From a virus: 63,770 nt of DNA. Made by a program: the position numbers and the translations under genes. Under the pieces are notes generated by a model, which was given only the letters and a program-made list of their open reading frames with translations, was not told the DNA's origin and made no database searches. Of the stretch, positions 43,046 through 53,589 are shown one piece after another. Positions within the stretch are counted from its first letter, which is position 1; every line of letters begins with the position of its first letter. Location of the stretch: positions 1-63,770 of IMG/VR virus record IMGVR_UViG_3300044731_000783; one strand, written 5' to 3'.

Positions 43046-44789
43046 CTATAGTTGGGTCTGCGATTTCTGTTATGTTTTGAACACCGGTACCTTCAGAAAA
43101 TACTCTAAATATTGTATTTCTAAAGGGATAATGTGAACCGTTGGTAAATGGATAATCCACACCTAAACCTTCATTATCAATAAATCCATATGGATAAATA
43201 TCTCTCCATCTAAATCCACCTGAAAGGTTTGAATAGAACGAGTAATTGGGAATATCAGTAACCGTGTTTGGGTCACCTTCTTCAACATAATCCGAATAAA
43301 CACTCAATGTTAATGGTGTTAATGGAAAATAATAATAACCAAATTTGTTATTTAATGGTGAATTATCAATTGTTGTAAAATAGTTTTGGTTAAAAGTAAA
43401 TTTATGTATTTTTTTTGACACAATTCTTTCTTTTTGTTCATAGTCATTCCATTCACAAAAGTCCCCATCAATAGTATCACCAGAAACTAAATCTTGAGTA
43501 TAAAAACAAGGAAATAAACCATTTGGGTTATTTGGAAAATATGTTGAGGATGGTATTGTAGTATTAGATAATGTATTATTTATATCCCACCAAGGATTTG
43601 GTACTTGACCATCTAAATAAACATTAAAATAGTAACCTTCTTTTAATTTATTTGTCCAACCATAATAACCTTTCCAAATTGTTGTAAAAAATAATTCAGT
43701 TATTGGTCTTTTTTGATTATCAAGTAATGGACTTATATCTATATCAACATTAAATGATAATGTATAATTTTGACTTCCCTCTAATGTTGATGTTCTTGGG
43801 CAAGACGGTGGTGTCAAGATTGTTAAAGGAGTTCCACCAGACAATGTTTTTTCATATTGTGTTTTTAAATTAAAAATATTTTGTTCAAAACCACTATTAA
43901 CTAAAACTGCGTTTTCAGGATTGGTTAAAATTTTATGTCTTCTAATATAATATTTTGAGGTTGTTTCACCGGTGTTTGAAGTATCTAACATTCTTCTAAA
44001 TGTCCCTATTACACCAGTACTAAATATACCGCCGATAAAACCTATGTTGTCAATATTAAAAATATACTCATCACTACCAGACCCACTATCACCAAGTGAT
44101 GTTACCTGGAAAAAGTTATTTCCATTATAACTTAATGATAATTTAACATATTCACCAACATTTAGTCCGTGTTTCATAGGACATTTAAATGATACATAAT
44201 CACCAGTAATTTCTTTTATAAAGAACGGTATACCATCACTAGCAGTCCAATACCAAGTTATTATATATTCCGGATCAGTAGTATATAAAACTTTATTATA
44301 ATCATTTTCAAATGGATAGCTAACATAGTGGTTCCAATTGTATGTCGATGCACTTTGATTAACAAATAATTGATGATTTGGTAATCCGGATGTGTAACCA
44401 ATTTTATTATTGTCTGTTCTTATAAAGTCAAATTCACTATACTGTGGAAACCCAGACCAAGCTGGAGTTGTATTTGGGTAACATAAAACATTTTGTACGT
44501 TTTCAACTAAATTTGAATAATATAAATAATTGTAATATGGTTCATAGGTTGTTATTCCGGAATAAGCATTTTTAAAAATGTAAGCAAATTTTGTTGTTGG
44601 TCTAAATATAGAAGATCTTTGTCTTTCTTCGTCAAAAACTTGTTCTAAACTAATATCAATTGTTCTATCATACTCAACTTGTTCATGTGAAGTTTGTTTT
44701 AATATGATTTTTTCAGAACTATCAATATCACTAGCCCCTTGGAATCTTTTATTTCCTAATATTATTTTATTTGAGTCGTCAATTCCCAT
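43032..44789 (-). CDS. Structural protein
   Basis: A 585-residue protein, mostly beta-rich with many Tyr and Asn residues (YEPYYNYLYYSNL). The N-terminal segment (GNKRFQGASDIDSSEKI) is of the type seen in virion proteins. It overlaps the next gene by 14 bases and shares its first base with the end of the 1981-residue gene. No named domain is found. It is likely part of the same baseplate assembly as its large neighbour. Confidence 0.65.
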   Translation of the reverse strand: MGIDDSNKIILGNKRFQGASDIDSSEKIILKQTSHEQVEYDRTIDISLEQVFDEERQRSSIFRPTTKFAYIFKNAYSGITTYEPYYNYLYYSNLVENVQNVLCYPNTTPAWSGFPQYSEFDFIRTDNNKIGYTSGLPNHQLFVNQSASTYNWNHYVSYPFENDYNKVLYTTDPEYIITWYWTASDGIPFFIKEITGDYVSFKCPMKHGLNVGEYVKLSLSYNGNNFFQVTSLGDSGSGSDEYIFNIDNIGFIGGIFSTGVIGTFRRMLDTSNTGETTSKYYIRRHKILTNPENAVLVNSGFEQNIFNLKTQYEKTLSGGTPLTILTPPSCPRTSTLEGSQNYTLSFNVDIDISPLLDNQKRPITELFFTTIWKGYYGWTNKLKEGYYFNVYLDGQVPNPWWDINNTLSNTTIPSSTYFPNNPNGLFPCFYTQDLVSGDTIDGDFCEWNDYEQKERIVSKKIHKFTFNQNYFTTIDNSPLNNKFGYYYFPLTPLTLSVYSDYVEEGDPNTVTDIPNYSFYSNLSGGFRWRDIYPYGFIDNEGLGVDYPFTNGSHYPFRNTIFRVFSEGTGVQNITEIADPTIDECE

Positions 44790-47700
44790 TATTGTTTTGC
44801 TGTATCAACATATAATTTTATGAATTTATCAATTGCTGTTTTCCCATTGTTAAGTCCAAAATAAAAGAAAAATGGTGCACCAACTAAAATTGCTTTACCA
44901 TTCGGTATTCCAGTTACAACACCTGTAGTTCCTGTTAATGGTTGGTTATTATTATCAAAATTTGTTATAAAACCAAAATTAGCTGTGTTTGTTAAATAAT
45001 ATTCGTTAGTATCTTCAAAGTCTAAATTTTGATAATAGTTTGAATAGAACCCGTTACTGGTTTGATTTTGATCTGCTGTTGTTAACCAATTATTATTTTC
45101 AGTTCCAAATATGTTTGGTGTTGGTCCAGTTATTTGCCATTTATAGTGTGGTACTTCTTGGTCTGATGAGTACCCAAAATAACTTACAACATCAAGACCA
45201 CAAGATGATGGATAAGTTTCAATACCAGGTGTTAATCTTCTTCTATATTGATATTCTTCTGTTGATGATGAAAAGAAAACACCAAATACCGGTCTTTGTT
45301 CTGATGTTGAGTCTTCTCCAATAAACAAAAAATTATTAGGATAATTTTCTTCAATATAAGGATTTATCCTCCATTCTGAATTTATTGATAAAGCTTGAGC
45401 AAAATCACCATCAATCCTATCACCTTTTCGAGTACTATTAAAAAATTGTATTATTGACCTACCTTCTGCCGCACCACCTGTTGCATTAACTGCAAATGGT
45501 AACATTTGGTCTCTAACTGAAGCATTTAATAATCTAGAAATAAAACCCATTTGTATTAAATCTGAATTATCAGAATATGATGTTGCTCTAACTTGGTCAA
45601 CAATATATCCATTAAATTGGTCACTATTACAAATTTGACTTATGAACTTATCTCTAGGTCCTAAATCCATAACAGTTGTTGGAAATTGTATTCTTTGTTC
45701 GTTGTAACCATACCCAGGATAAACATTAACTAAATAAGGTGGTAATGATGTGTTTATTGGTGGTGAATCAACACCGATAAAATTATTTCCATCCCAAGGT
45801 GATGAACGATAATAAAAACCTTTTGTTATTTCATTAAAAATTACAGTATCTTCACAATAATTATAAATTGGTTCATCCGGTTGTTGTAAGGTAAATGTTG
45901 TTGATTTATTAAATGAAAACATATAAAGAACACCATTTATCCAGTTATTTTGAAAAGTTTGTGAAAACACGCCTCTACATGCTGCAAACGTTAATCTAAA
46001 TCTTGTTATCCATTCTAATAATAATCTAGAATCTTTTTGATATTCTGGTATTAAATATATTTTTTTAAAGAATAATCCGGTTAATGGGTCTGGGTTTTCA
46101 ACGTAATTTAATAAACAATAACATCCTTGTTTTATTCTATCTGGTTTAACATCACAATTTGGGTTAACTCCTATATTTGTACCTGAACCAGTATAACATT
46201 GTAATGAAACCATTTGGTCACAATTAAGTGTTGAAGTTAAACTTTGAACAAATTGTGTTTCATCATAAACAGTTTGTCCAGCGTTTTGGTCTGGAGCAAA
46301 AGTTATTGTTGGGTTATTTGTTGTTCCTTCTGTATAATATGTAAAATTATCGTTTTGATGTAGACCGTAACTTGTTTGACCATAATTTTCTTGTGTTTTT
46401 GTTGATGTTGGGATTCTATCGCTTCTCATTACCAAATATTGTGTCGGTAATAAATTAGGGTCTGGATAATTTATTGGTGTTAAAGAATGTTTATGGTATG
46501 CTGTTGAGTACACTACATATTTTCTTAATGAAGATCCTGGTTCAATGTATAGATTAGTGTCATTTTGATTACCCCATAAATCATAAAAATCATATGGTGT
46601 TGAGTCTGTATTAGATGCTGTAAAAGAACCCCCAGCAAAATAGTAATTTGTTGTTGAGTCCACAATTGATGGTGATGGTGATATTATGGGTAAAAGTTTA
46701 TTTCTTTGTGAAGCACCATTTACACTATAATATGTACCAGAACTTAATGTTGATACAGTTGGAAATGATGGCCAAGGAACATATGTATTAACAGTTGATA
46801 CTGAATTATCATCTGTACATAAATAATAATATGGTAAATTAGATGTAAATGCGGTATATTCATTTCTAGTAATACCATTTTGATCAACGTAACTTGGACT
46901 TATTTTAAAATTATACGCTGGAAAATATAAATCTTGTGAAATATTTGTTGGTGTGTTATGACTTTTTGGTTTGTTTCCACCTGAATAACCTTGTATTGGT
47001 ACATTTAAATAATAATCACCCTCAACAATAACAGAACCAAATGATGTTTGTCCGAATAATTTTGATAAATCATATTTGTTTTTATATTTACCAGAATGTG
47101 GGTCAACACCTCTAGTTAATATTAAAATTTCATAACCAGAATAGTCATTTGATTTTGTTATAACATCTGGTATTTGTCCATACAAATAATTTGTGTTGTT
47201 GTATGGGTCACAAGAATTTTCAAATATAAATCTAGCGTCGTGATTTAAATATTTTTTAGGGAAATAGTTGTTTGTTGATGGTGAATAATTTGAATTTAAA
47301 ATAAATTGTGAGTATGTAAATCCTGTTATTACTTGGAAATATTCGATATCTGTAACAAATTTTAAATATGTTTCATTACCAGTATTTCCTGTTAATAAAT
47401 AAGAAGTTGGTGTCGCGTTTGTATTATTATTTGTTGGGTCAGCATAAACAACTTGTATAACCGTTGATGCAGATGTAGTTCCTGTTAAAGCATTATTACC
47501 AAATTGATTAACTGTGTTTGCAGTTATTGAATTATAGAATGTGGCTCCGGTTAAATTTTGATTACACAAAGATAGACTTGAATCTTGGAATGAGAATAAA
47601 TTACCTACACCTATTTGAGCTAAAGTACCTGGTTTTGCTAAAACAACTAATGGTTGGTCTAAATGACCTAGTGAACCAAAATTACTTGGAGTATTGAATA

Positions 47701-50700
47701 CTGTTTTTATTTGATTAACCCCATCAAAATATTTTTGTCTATAATTAAATTCATTTAGTTTCTGTGTATAAGATTCCGTTATTGGATAGGCCAACCATCT
47801 TTGTGAATCTGTTGGGTTATTAAATGTATTTCTAACTCTATCAGCCGCAAATAAAAATGGTTGTGGAGCGTGTAGTAATTTTTTATCTGGAATTCCTTGT
47901 TGGTCATTACCGGTATCTAATGACTCACTACCACTTATTAATCTTTGATAACCTAAACTTGCGGCAACAGCAACACCAGTATCAATATCTTGTTTAAAAA
48001 GACTATAAGATAATGATTTATATTGTTCAAATACGTTTGGTGTTATAGGACAATAATATGGTCCTTCGGATGCTAATAAATTACCATTATTGCTTGGTTG
48101 TTCTAAATTTGGGTGTGTCACATTAAAAGTGGCAATCAAATTCATTGGTGCTAAAAATGATGTTGACGTTGTTGCTGATGTTGGTATTCCTGCTGGTGGA
48201 GTAGCCCCATCAATATTTTGTTCTGAAGCAATTTGATTTGCGGCACCTTCTATTGTACTTGAATCAAAGTCATCTGACATTTCAGCATTTCCACAATCAC
48301 AATCACAAGTAGAACAATCTGGATAAGATAACATTGGTAAACCAAATCTTGGGAAACCCGTAACTTTAATTGCAAATAATATTGACACAGCTAATAATAA
48401 TAATGAAAATCCTAATTTTAATATTGCTGATATTACACTAGCTATTGTTGTTGCAACTAATCTTATTGACTCTAAAAGTGCTCCAATATCAAATACTGGT
48501 CCTGTTGGTGAAATTGTTGTAACAGAAAATCCAGTATTTATTGTTTCATAACCAGATTGTATTGATTCATACACTGCAATTCCAGCATCTATTGATTCTC
48601 TTAATGCTAAATAAATTAATACAAATTTTAAAATTGGCCAAATTAAGGCTATTAAATGGGCGATAAATAAAATTAATAAAAATGGTATTGTTAATATTGT
48701 AATAAACAAATTAAAAATAAAAAATATCCAATCAAAATTTCTAACAATATCATTTACTGGAAAAGTATTTACTGTTGATTTACAAGTTCGATTATCAATT
48801 TCTTTAATACCTAAATGTTTTGCTCTACCAATACCGTTTTTATATCTATCAAGAAACATTGCGGTAGTGTAAACTTTGTTATAATTAAATTCATAAAAAG
48901 TATCTTCACAATTAATTGCTGATTGTTCATCAACATAATCATCCCAATCAAGACTAAAGCTATATGACCTTAATAAGTCAAAATAGTCCTGTTGATAGTA
49001 TTTATATATAACTTCTGATTGTTGATTTGGGTCAACAAAATTTGGTATTATTTCAACTTGATCACCAGAATTTATAGGTATAACTTGTGTATCACCATAA
49101 TATGGTAATGAATTTATATTTACAGAATAAGAACTTATATTTATTGCCTCATCAAAAACTAAACCACCACCAGATGGGAATGTAATTGTAGTACTTATTG
49201 GACCACCCGGTATAGAAAAAAGTGTGTTTGGTGCACCATTAATACCAGTATAAAAAATTGATGAGGGTAATGTTGGGTCTGTTGGTACTATTGTTACAAT
49301 AATATAATTGTTCGCACTTAAACCTGTAATACCATTTAAAGGGTTTCCTAAATATGGTTGTGGTAGTAGTGGAAATAAAGTTGGTGAAATTGCAACTTGG
49401 AATGAATTTACGTTTGTTAATACTGGGTTTACTAAATCACCATTTGATGGTATTATAAAATCATCAGTTAATACTAATGGTTGTACTGTAAAATTTACCA
49501 ATGGTACTGGTGTTGTTGCAGTTTTTAATGGGTCGTTAGTATAACTCGATGAGTTCCACCCATGTTCTTTTACGTTTGGGACAAAAAAGTTTGCTCTCTG
49601 TATCTCATTTTGTAAACCACCCTCATTATTCCATTTGAATTTGAAGCGGTATTTTGCTTTTGTTGGGATACCAATTTTTGGGTCGTCTGAAATTGCCTGT
49701 TCACCAAATTCATTAGTGTAAATATAGTCCAAATTCATCGGTAAATTAACCAAGTATGAACCATCACCATCAATTACCTTACCATCTTGTTCTAGTCTAT
49801 ATTCCTCTAGTGTTGGTCTACCTAAATCATCAATATTTATTGTTTGTCTAATAGACAATATTTGTCCAGGACCCGCAACTAATTCACATAAATTTCCAGT
49901 ATTATTTTTTGGTTTACAACTAACTCTAATTGCATCATCATCATTTGTTGAAATTACTGAACCCATAAAAACAGCTTTCGGTTCTATACTAATGTTAGCT
50001 TCGCTTGTTAAATCAAAATCAACCCTAGTAATTCCCAATTGACAAATTTCCGGTTCACCCCATAATGGTGCAATATCAATAATTTTATTTAATGTTTTAA
50101 TTTGTGGTAATTCGTTTAGATTAGTCGATGATTTAAATTTTGAACCATTAACTTGTGTTTCATTGGCAACGCCAGCTTGGATTAAGTCTTGTGGTGTTAA
50201 TGAAAAACAACCCATATCAGATAAATCAATATCTAAAAATATTGTTTGGGTTCCAAGTGGAACACCAAAAATCATATAATCACCACTATCATTTGTTCTT
50301 GTTGTATATTTATAATACTTGTCATATACCTCAATATAACTTTGGTCTAATAAAACTTCTTTTCTTGTCGGGAATGTACCGGTAGCAATGTGACCATCAT
50401 ATGATTGTTCTTTTGGTAATAAATTATATCTATAACCTTCCTCATCAACATCAGCAATTGATGTGTAAGGATATATGTCTGTAATTACTGGATTTGTTGA
50501 GTCTTCATCTGACAATGGTATAAAAACAGAAATTCTCGCATTTGGTAATCCAAAACCACCATTTACAAATACTCTACCTACAACAACGCCATAGTCGGAA
50601 CATCGTCTATTATAAACATCACTTTGTAAAATTTTTAGTGATAATATGTTGATACTTTCAAAATCTTGTTCAAGATTAACTTTAATTGATTTATCAACAC

Positions 50701-50734
50701 CGACCTGGGTTCTTATTCTATGTGATTTTGGCAT
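44789..50734 (-). CDS. Giant virion structural protein with internal membrane helices
   Basis: A 1981-residue protein, the largest in the window. The N-terminal about 650 residues have a beta-rich, carboxypeptidase-regulatory-like flavour (GGFGLPNARISVFIPL). A very hydrophobic region follows near residues 663-708 (WIFFIFNLFITILTIPF, LLILFIAHLIALIWP), another near 766-788, and a Cys cluster (CSTCDCDCG) near 805-815. Over 1100 residues of beta-rich sequence come after. TATTTATG lies 16 bases upstream and AAAGGA nearer the ATG. Position implies a tail or baseplate protein; the helices suggest membrane insertion. Confidence 0.75.
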   Translation of the reverse strand: MPKSHRIRTQVGVDKSIKVNLEQDFESINILSLKILQSDVYNRRCSDYGVVVGRVFVNGGFGLPNARISVFIPLSDEDSTNPVITDIYPYTSIADVDEEGYRYNLLPKEQSYDGHIATGTFPTRKEVLLDQSYIEVYDKYYKYTTRTNDSGDYMIFGVPLGTQTIFLDIDLSDMGCFSLTPQDLIQAGVANETQVNGSKFKSSTNLNELPQIKTLNKIIDIAPLWGEPEICQLGITRVDFDLTSEANISIEPKAVFMGSVISTNDDDAIRVSCKPKNNTGNLCELVAGPGQILSIRQTINIDDLGRPTLEEYRLEQDGKVIDGDGSYLVNLPMNLDYIYTNEFGEQAISDDPKIGIPTKAKYRFKFKWNNEGGLQNEIQRANFFVPNVKEHGWNSSSYTNDPLKTATTPVPLVNFTVQPLVLTDDFIIPSNGDLVNPVLTNVNSFQVAISPTLFPLLPQPYLGNPLNGITGLSANNYIIVTIVPTDPTLPSSIFYTGINGAPNTLFSIPGGPISTTITFPSGGGLVFDEAINISSYSVNINSLPYYGDTQVIPINSGDQVEIIPNFVDPNQQSEVIYKYYQQDYFDLLRSYSFSLDWDDYVDEQSAINCEDTFYEFNYNKVYTTAMFLDRYKNGIGRAKHLGIKEIDNRTCKSTVNTFPVNDIVRNFDWIFFIFNLFITILTIPFLLILFIAHLIALIWPILKFVLIYLALRESIDAGIAVYESIQSGYETINTGFSVTTISPTGPVFDIGALLESIRLVATTIASVISAILKLGFSLLLLAVSILFAIKVTGFPRFGLPMLSYPDCSTCDCDCGNAEMSDDFDSSTIEGAANQIASEQNIDGATPPAGIPTSATTSTSFLAPMNLIATFNVTHPNLEQPSNNGNLLASEGPYYCPITPNVFEQYKSLSYSLFKQDIDTGVAVAASLGYQRLISGSESLDTGNDQQGIPDKKLLHAPQPFLFAADRVRNTFNNPTDSQRWLAYPITESYTQKLNEFNYRQKYFDGVNQIKTVFNTPSNFGSLGHLDQPLVVLAKPGTLAQIGVGNLFSFQDSSLSLCNQNLTGATFYNSITANTVNQFGNNALTGTTSASTVIQVVYADPTNNNTNATPTSYLLTGNTGNETYLKFVTDIEYFQVITGFTYSQFILNSNYSPSTNNYFPKKYLNHDARFIFENSCDPYNNTNYLYGQIPDVITKSNDYSGYEILILTRGVDPHSGKYKNKYDLSKLFGQTSFGSVIVEGDYYLNVPIQGYSGGNKPKSHNTPTNISQDLYFPAYNFKISPSYVDQNGITRNEYTAFTSNLPYYYLCTDDNSVSTVNTYVPWPSFPTVSTLSSGTYYSVNGASQRNKLLPIISPSPSIVDSTTNYYFAGGSFTASNTDSTPYDFYDLWGNQNDTNLYIEPGSSLRKYVVYSTAYHKHSLTPINYPDPNLLPTQYLVMRSDRIPTSTKTQENYGQTSYGLHQNDNFTYYTEGTTNNPTITFAPDQNAGQTVYDETQFVQSLTSTLNCDQMVSLQCYTGSGTNIGVNPNCDVKPDRIKQGCYCLLNYVENPDPLTGLFFKKIYLIPEYQKDSRLLLEWITRFRLTFAACRGVFSQTFQNNWINGVLYMFSFNKSTTFTLQQPDEPIYNYCEDTVIFNEITKGFYYRSSPWDGNNFIGVDSPPINTSLPPYLVNVYPGYGYNEQRIQFPTTVMDLGPRDKFISQICNSDQFNGYIVDQVRATSYSDNSDLIQMGFISRLLNASVRDQMLPFAVNATGGAAEGRSIIQFFNSTRKGDRIDGDFAQALSINSEWRINPYIEENYPNNFLFIGEDSTSEQRPVFGVFFSSSTEEYQYRRRLTPGIETYPSSCGLDVVSYFGYSSDQEVPHYKWQITGPTPNIFGTENNNWLTTADQNQTSNGFYSNYYQNLDFEDTNEYYLTNTANFGFITNFDNNNQPLTGTTGVVTGIPNGKAILVGAPFFFYFGLNNGKTAIDKFIKLYVDTAKQ

Positions 50735-50817
50735 TAAAAATTCCTTTTTTCATAAATAGTTTATTTCCTATTTTAGAAAAATAATCTTAATTATAAAAAA
50801 GTAAAAATAAAAAATTT

Positions 50818-51210
50818 TTAACACATAACAGACATAACTTTATAGTCTTGTTTGTATTGATTCACATAACAATTATACGTTGCTTTAATTCTATCAGCAT
50901 CAGTTGATGTAGTGTTATTTGTTTTAAGTTCACATAATGAACTAACACATGACAGAATATTTTCCCTATTTGGTTCACCTCTCATTGTTTTAGAACAATA
51001 TCCATTAGGGTCAACACTTTTTAATTCTTTATTTGTAAGACCAACACTGTATTCACCCCAAGCGGTACTAAATTTTTCACCAACAGTTAAACATAAACCA
51101 TATTGATTTTTTTTAGCAAAAGCCTCTTGACTTGTTTGAGTAGTTTCTTTAAGAATTTTTTTAACAATTCTTTTTAAATCAGATTCAGTAAGTTTTATAA
51201 CTTTTTTCAT
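50818..51210 (-). CDS. Small Cys-rich protein with prohead-protease-type N-terminus
   Basis: A 130-residue protein starting MKKVIKLTESDLKRI. The N-terminal amphipathic helix ends LKE, fitting T4 prohead protease cleavage (after residue 22). The rest has six cysteines (at LCLTV, YCSK, SCVSS, LCEL, NCYV and VMC), suggesting a disulfide-stabilised domain. I infer that it is a head-packaged internal protein. TATTTATAA lies ten bases upstream. It is separate from the tail genes in type, but between them in position. Confidence 0.65.
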   Translation of the reverse strand: MKKVIKLTESDLKRIVKKILKETTQTSQEAFAKKNQYGLCLTVGEKFSTAWGEYSVGLTNKELKSVDPNGYCSKTMRGEPNRENILSCVSSLCELKTNNTTSTDADRIKATYNCYVNQYKQDYKVMSVMC

Positions 51211-51237
51211 AATTTTTTAATTATAAATACTTTTTAA

Positions 51238-53076
51238 TTAAGAAAAATTAACACCCTTAAAGTTTAGAACTCTTACATTAATATCTTTGTTTGGATATCT
51301 AACTTGGTATGTTTGAGTTGGTTCAGCAAAAATTGTGTCAGCAATTAATTCAATCTGTTTTGTTTCCGCATCAACATATCTTTGTGATGTTTGTGATGAT
51401 GAATATTGTCCACCAACTTTGTTAAAGACCTGGATATCGGAAATACTAATTACACCATCTAAAGCCTGGATTTGTTTTCTAATCTCAGAGATATAAACAT
51501 TTTCACCCATTTGTCTATTTGATGGTGAAAAATATTTTGTAACAATATCAACAACCTGTGTTACTAGTGCTCCTTGATTTTGGCTAGCATCTAAAACAAC
51601 ATCAACATTTAACCCTAAATCAATTACATTTGCACTTTCAACCGAAATATAGTCATTTATCATTCTGTAATTTGACAAATAATTTGCAATATTTTGTTTT
51701 AATGTGTTTGATGTTATTTCAGTTAATTTACCTTCATTATCATATGAAAGTAATTTAATCTTAATTTTATTATTTTCTTCTGTAATTGTAACTTTTGCTG
51801 GAGCACCAAATTGTGATGGCATTGTTCTAATGATTGACTCATAATCATTTACTGTTACGGCTCTATTTTGGGCGGCAAAGTTAAATGTAACCATTTGTCT
51901 TACCTCTTCAGTTGATGGGTTATTTGCACCACCAATTGCCGCAGTTAGATTATTACATCTTAAAGAATTAATTACCGTTCTATTAACACTATCAGATGGT
52001 CCGTTTACTGCAAACGATACGGTACCAATTTGATTGATAACACCAATACCTAAATTACTTGTTTGTCCGCCACCAACTCTGTATTGTACAAACATTGTTG
52101 TGTTAGGTTTTAATGCACTTCCAAGTGCTAAGTTATTTGAATATTTTGATAAATTAAATCCTAAACCATCTCTTGTAAATTCTCTTAATTGTTCTTCGGC
52201 TGATGTGTTACCACCACCAAATGTCATTTTAAAGAATCCTTCTGGTGTATATTCTGTTATAAATTTATCACTTGTTAATATATATTTTCCAACCTTAATG
52301 CCGGGATTATCAGAAACTTTTGTTGGGTCTTCAACAAATACCCTATCTTCAATTAATGCTTTTACTTCATACCAACGATTATTTAAACCTAAAAATTCTT
52401 GTGGTTGTGGGACTGTGGTATATTGTGTACCTTCTTTTATTAAGACACTAGTAACACCTAGTACATTTTTTTCTGGTAAAAATAATTCAAAAAATGGTTT
52501 TACATCATTTGCTGTTATTACTCTTTTGAAAACCTTTGTTGATCCATTAACAACAACCTCTCTTTTTGTTATTGTATAGTTTATTAATTTACCGGTTGAA
52601 TCAAAATTTGGTGTTTTTAATCTATTTGGGAATCCTTCAGCGTTTATTGCTGATGAAAAATCAATATCATAAACAGTTTCAAATGGTTGTCCTCCACCAT
52701 TAACTTGTGCTCCTCTACGAAGTATACCACAATATCTTAAATCTTCTTTATCACCAAAAGCCGGAACTGTAATTGAGAAATCAACTAAAGCAACTGATGG
52801 TCTTTGTCCTGGTATTTTTAAACCGTACGTTCTTGCTATATCATATACCGATGACTTTTGTTGTGCATATTGTAAAACAGTCTCTTGGATACTTCTATCT
52901 ATATGAAAATGTAGGTTGTCACTAACTGCAGCATTTAAATCCATTAAAACAGAGAAAATACCTGCATCGTTAAAGTTTTGTACTAGTGTTGGGTAATATT
53001 GCCTTGTAAAATTTATTAATTCAGTTCTTAACCCCTGAAAATCCCTTACCGTATACGATATTTTTTTATCTGCCAT
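51238..53076 (-). CDS. 6: Baseplate wedge protein gp6-like
   Basis: A 612-residue protein. Its N-terminus (TVRDFQGLRTELINF ... SVLMDLNAAVSDNLHFHID) matches gp6/gpJ-type baseplate wedge proteins, which form the ring that links wedges around the hub. T4 gp6 is about 660 residues. The C-terminal domain (GVISISDIQVFNKVGG) is also of the family. It lies 12 bases from the gp25-like gene, as in many tailed phages where wedge genes are adjacent. Confidence 0.9.
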   Translation of the reverse strand: MADKKISYTVRDFQGLRTELINFTRQYYPTLVQNFNDAGIFSVLMDLNAAVSDNLHFHIDRSIQETVLQYAQQKSSVYDIARTYGLKIPGQRPSVALVDFSITVPAFGDKEDLRYCGILRRGAQVNGGGQPFETVYDIDFSSAINAEGFPNRLKTPNFDSTGKLINYTITKREVVVNGSTKVFKRVITANDVKPFFELFLPEKNVLGVTSVLIKEGTQYTTVPQPQEFLGLNNRWYEVKALIEDRVFVEDPTKVSDNPGIKVGKYILTSDKFITEYTPEGFFKMTFGGGNTSAEEQLREFTRDGLGFNLSKYSNNLALGSALKPNTTMFVQYRVGGGQTSNLGIGVINQIGTVSFAVNGPSDSVNRTVINSLRCNNLTAAIGGANNPSTEEVRQMVTFNFAAQNRAVTVNDYESIIRTMPSQFGAPAKVTITEENNKIKIKLLSYDNEGKLTEITSNTLKQNIANYLSNYRMINDYISVESANVIDLGLNVDVVLDASQNQGALVTQVVDIVTKYFSPSNRQMGENVYISEIRKQIQALDGVISISDIQVFNKVGGQYSSSQTSQRYVDAETKQIELIADTIFAEPTQTYQVRYPNKDINVRVLNFKGVNFS

Positions 53077-53088
53077 CTTTAAAATTTA

Positions 53089-53550
53089 TTATATATTTAA
53101 TATTACAAAATCACTAGATTCAAAAGCAGAATTTGTAATTCTATAATCAATTCTAACTTTTGCGGTATGTTCTTTTTCAGCTAAACCCGGAACTCTATAC
53201 TCTCTAGTACCATCTGGTGTTATATATGTCGCACCAGGATCTGTATAACTCAAACTAGCGTCTTTAATTTCTATATTAGTGATTAAAATTCCGGGTAAGT
53301 AATTTGCAACACTGTCTCTAATTTCGGATTCAATCTCACTAAAAGTTGGTCCATCAAGTGGTTCAAATAAATACTCGTATAATCTTGTGCCAAAATCTGG
53401 TAAAAAATATCTACTACCTTTTCTTGTTAATAATAAATGAACTAAACTACTTTTTACTTCCTCATTACTACTATTTGTGGTAAACAAATATCTACCATCA
53501 TTAGAATCGTAAAATGGGAAATTTATACCATATGTAAATCCGTTTGCCAT
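53089..53550 (-). CDS. 25: Baseplate wedge protein gp25-like
   Basis: A 153-residue protein of the GPW/gp25 family. LLLTRKGSRYFLPDFGTRLYEYLFEPL (here split: LTRKGSRYFLPDFG, then TRLYEYLFEP) contains the conserved PDFGTRL core. It initiates sheath assembly by forming part of the baseplate inner ring. T4 gp25 is 132 residues, so the length is normal. It is adjacent to the gp6-like gene. TATTTATTT lies four bases upstream. Confidence 0.92.
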   Translation of the reverse strand: MANGFTYGINFPFYDSNDGRYLFTTNSSNEEVKSSLVHLLLTRKGSRYFLPDFGTRLYEYLFEPLDGPTFSEIESEIRDSVANYLPGILITNIEIKDASLSYTDPGATYITPDGTREYRVPGLAEKEHTAKVRIDYRITNSAFESSDFVILNI

Positions 53551-53589
53551 ATCAAATAAATATAGTAACTACGAGTTTTGAATAAAGAC

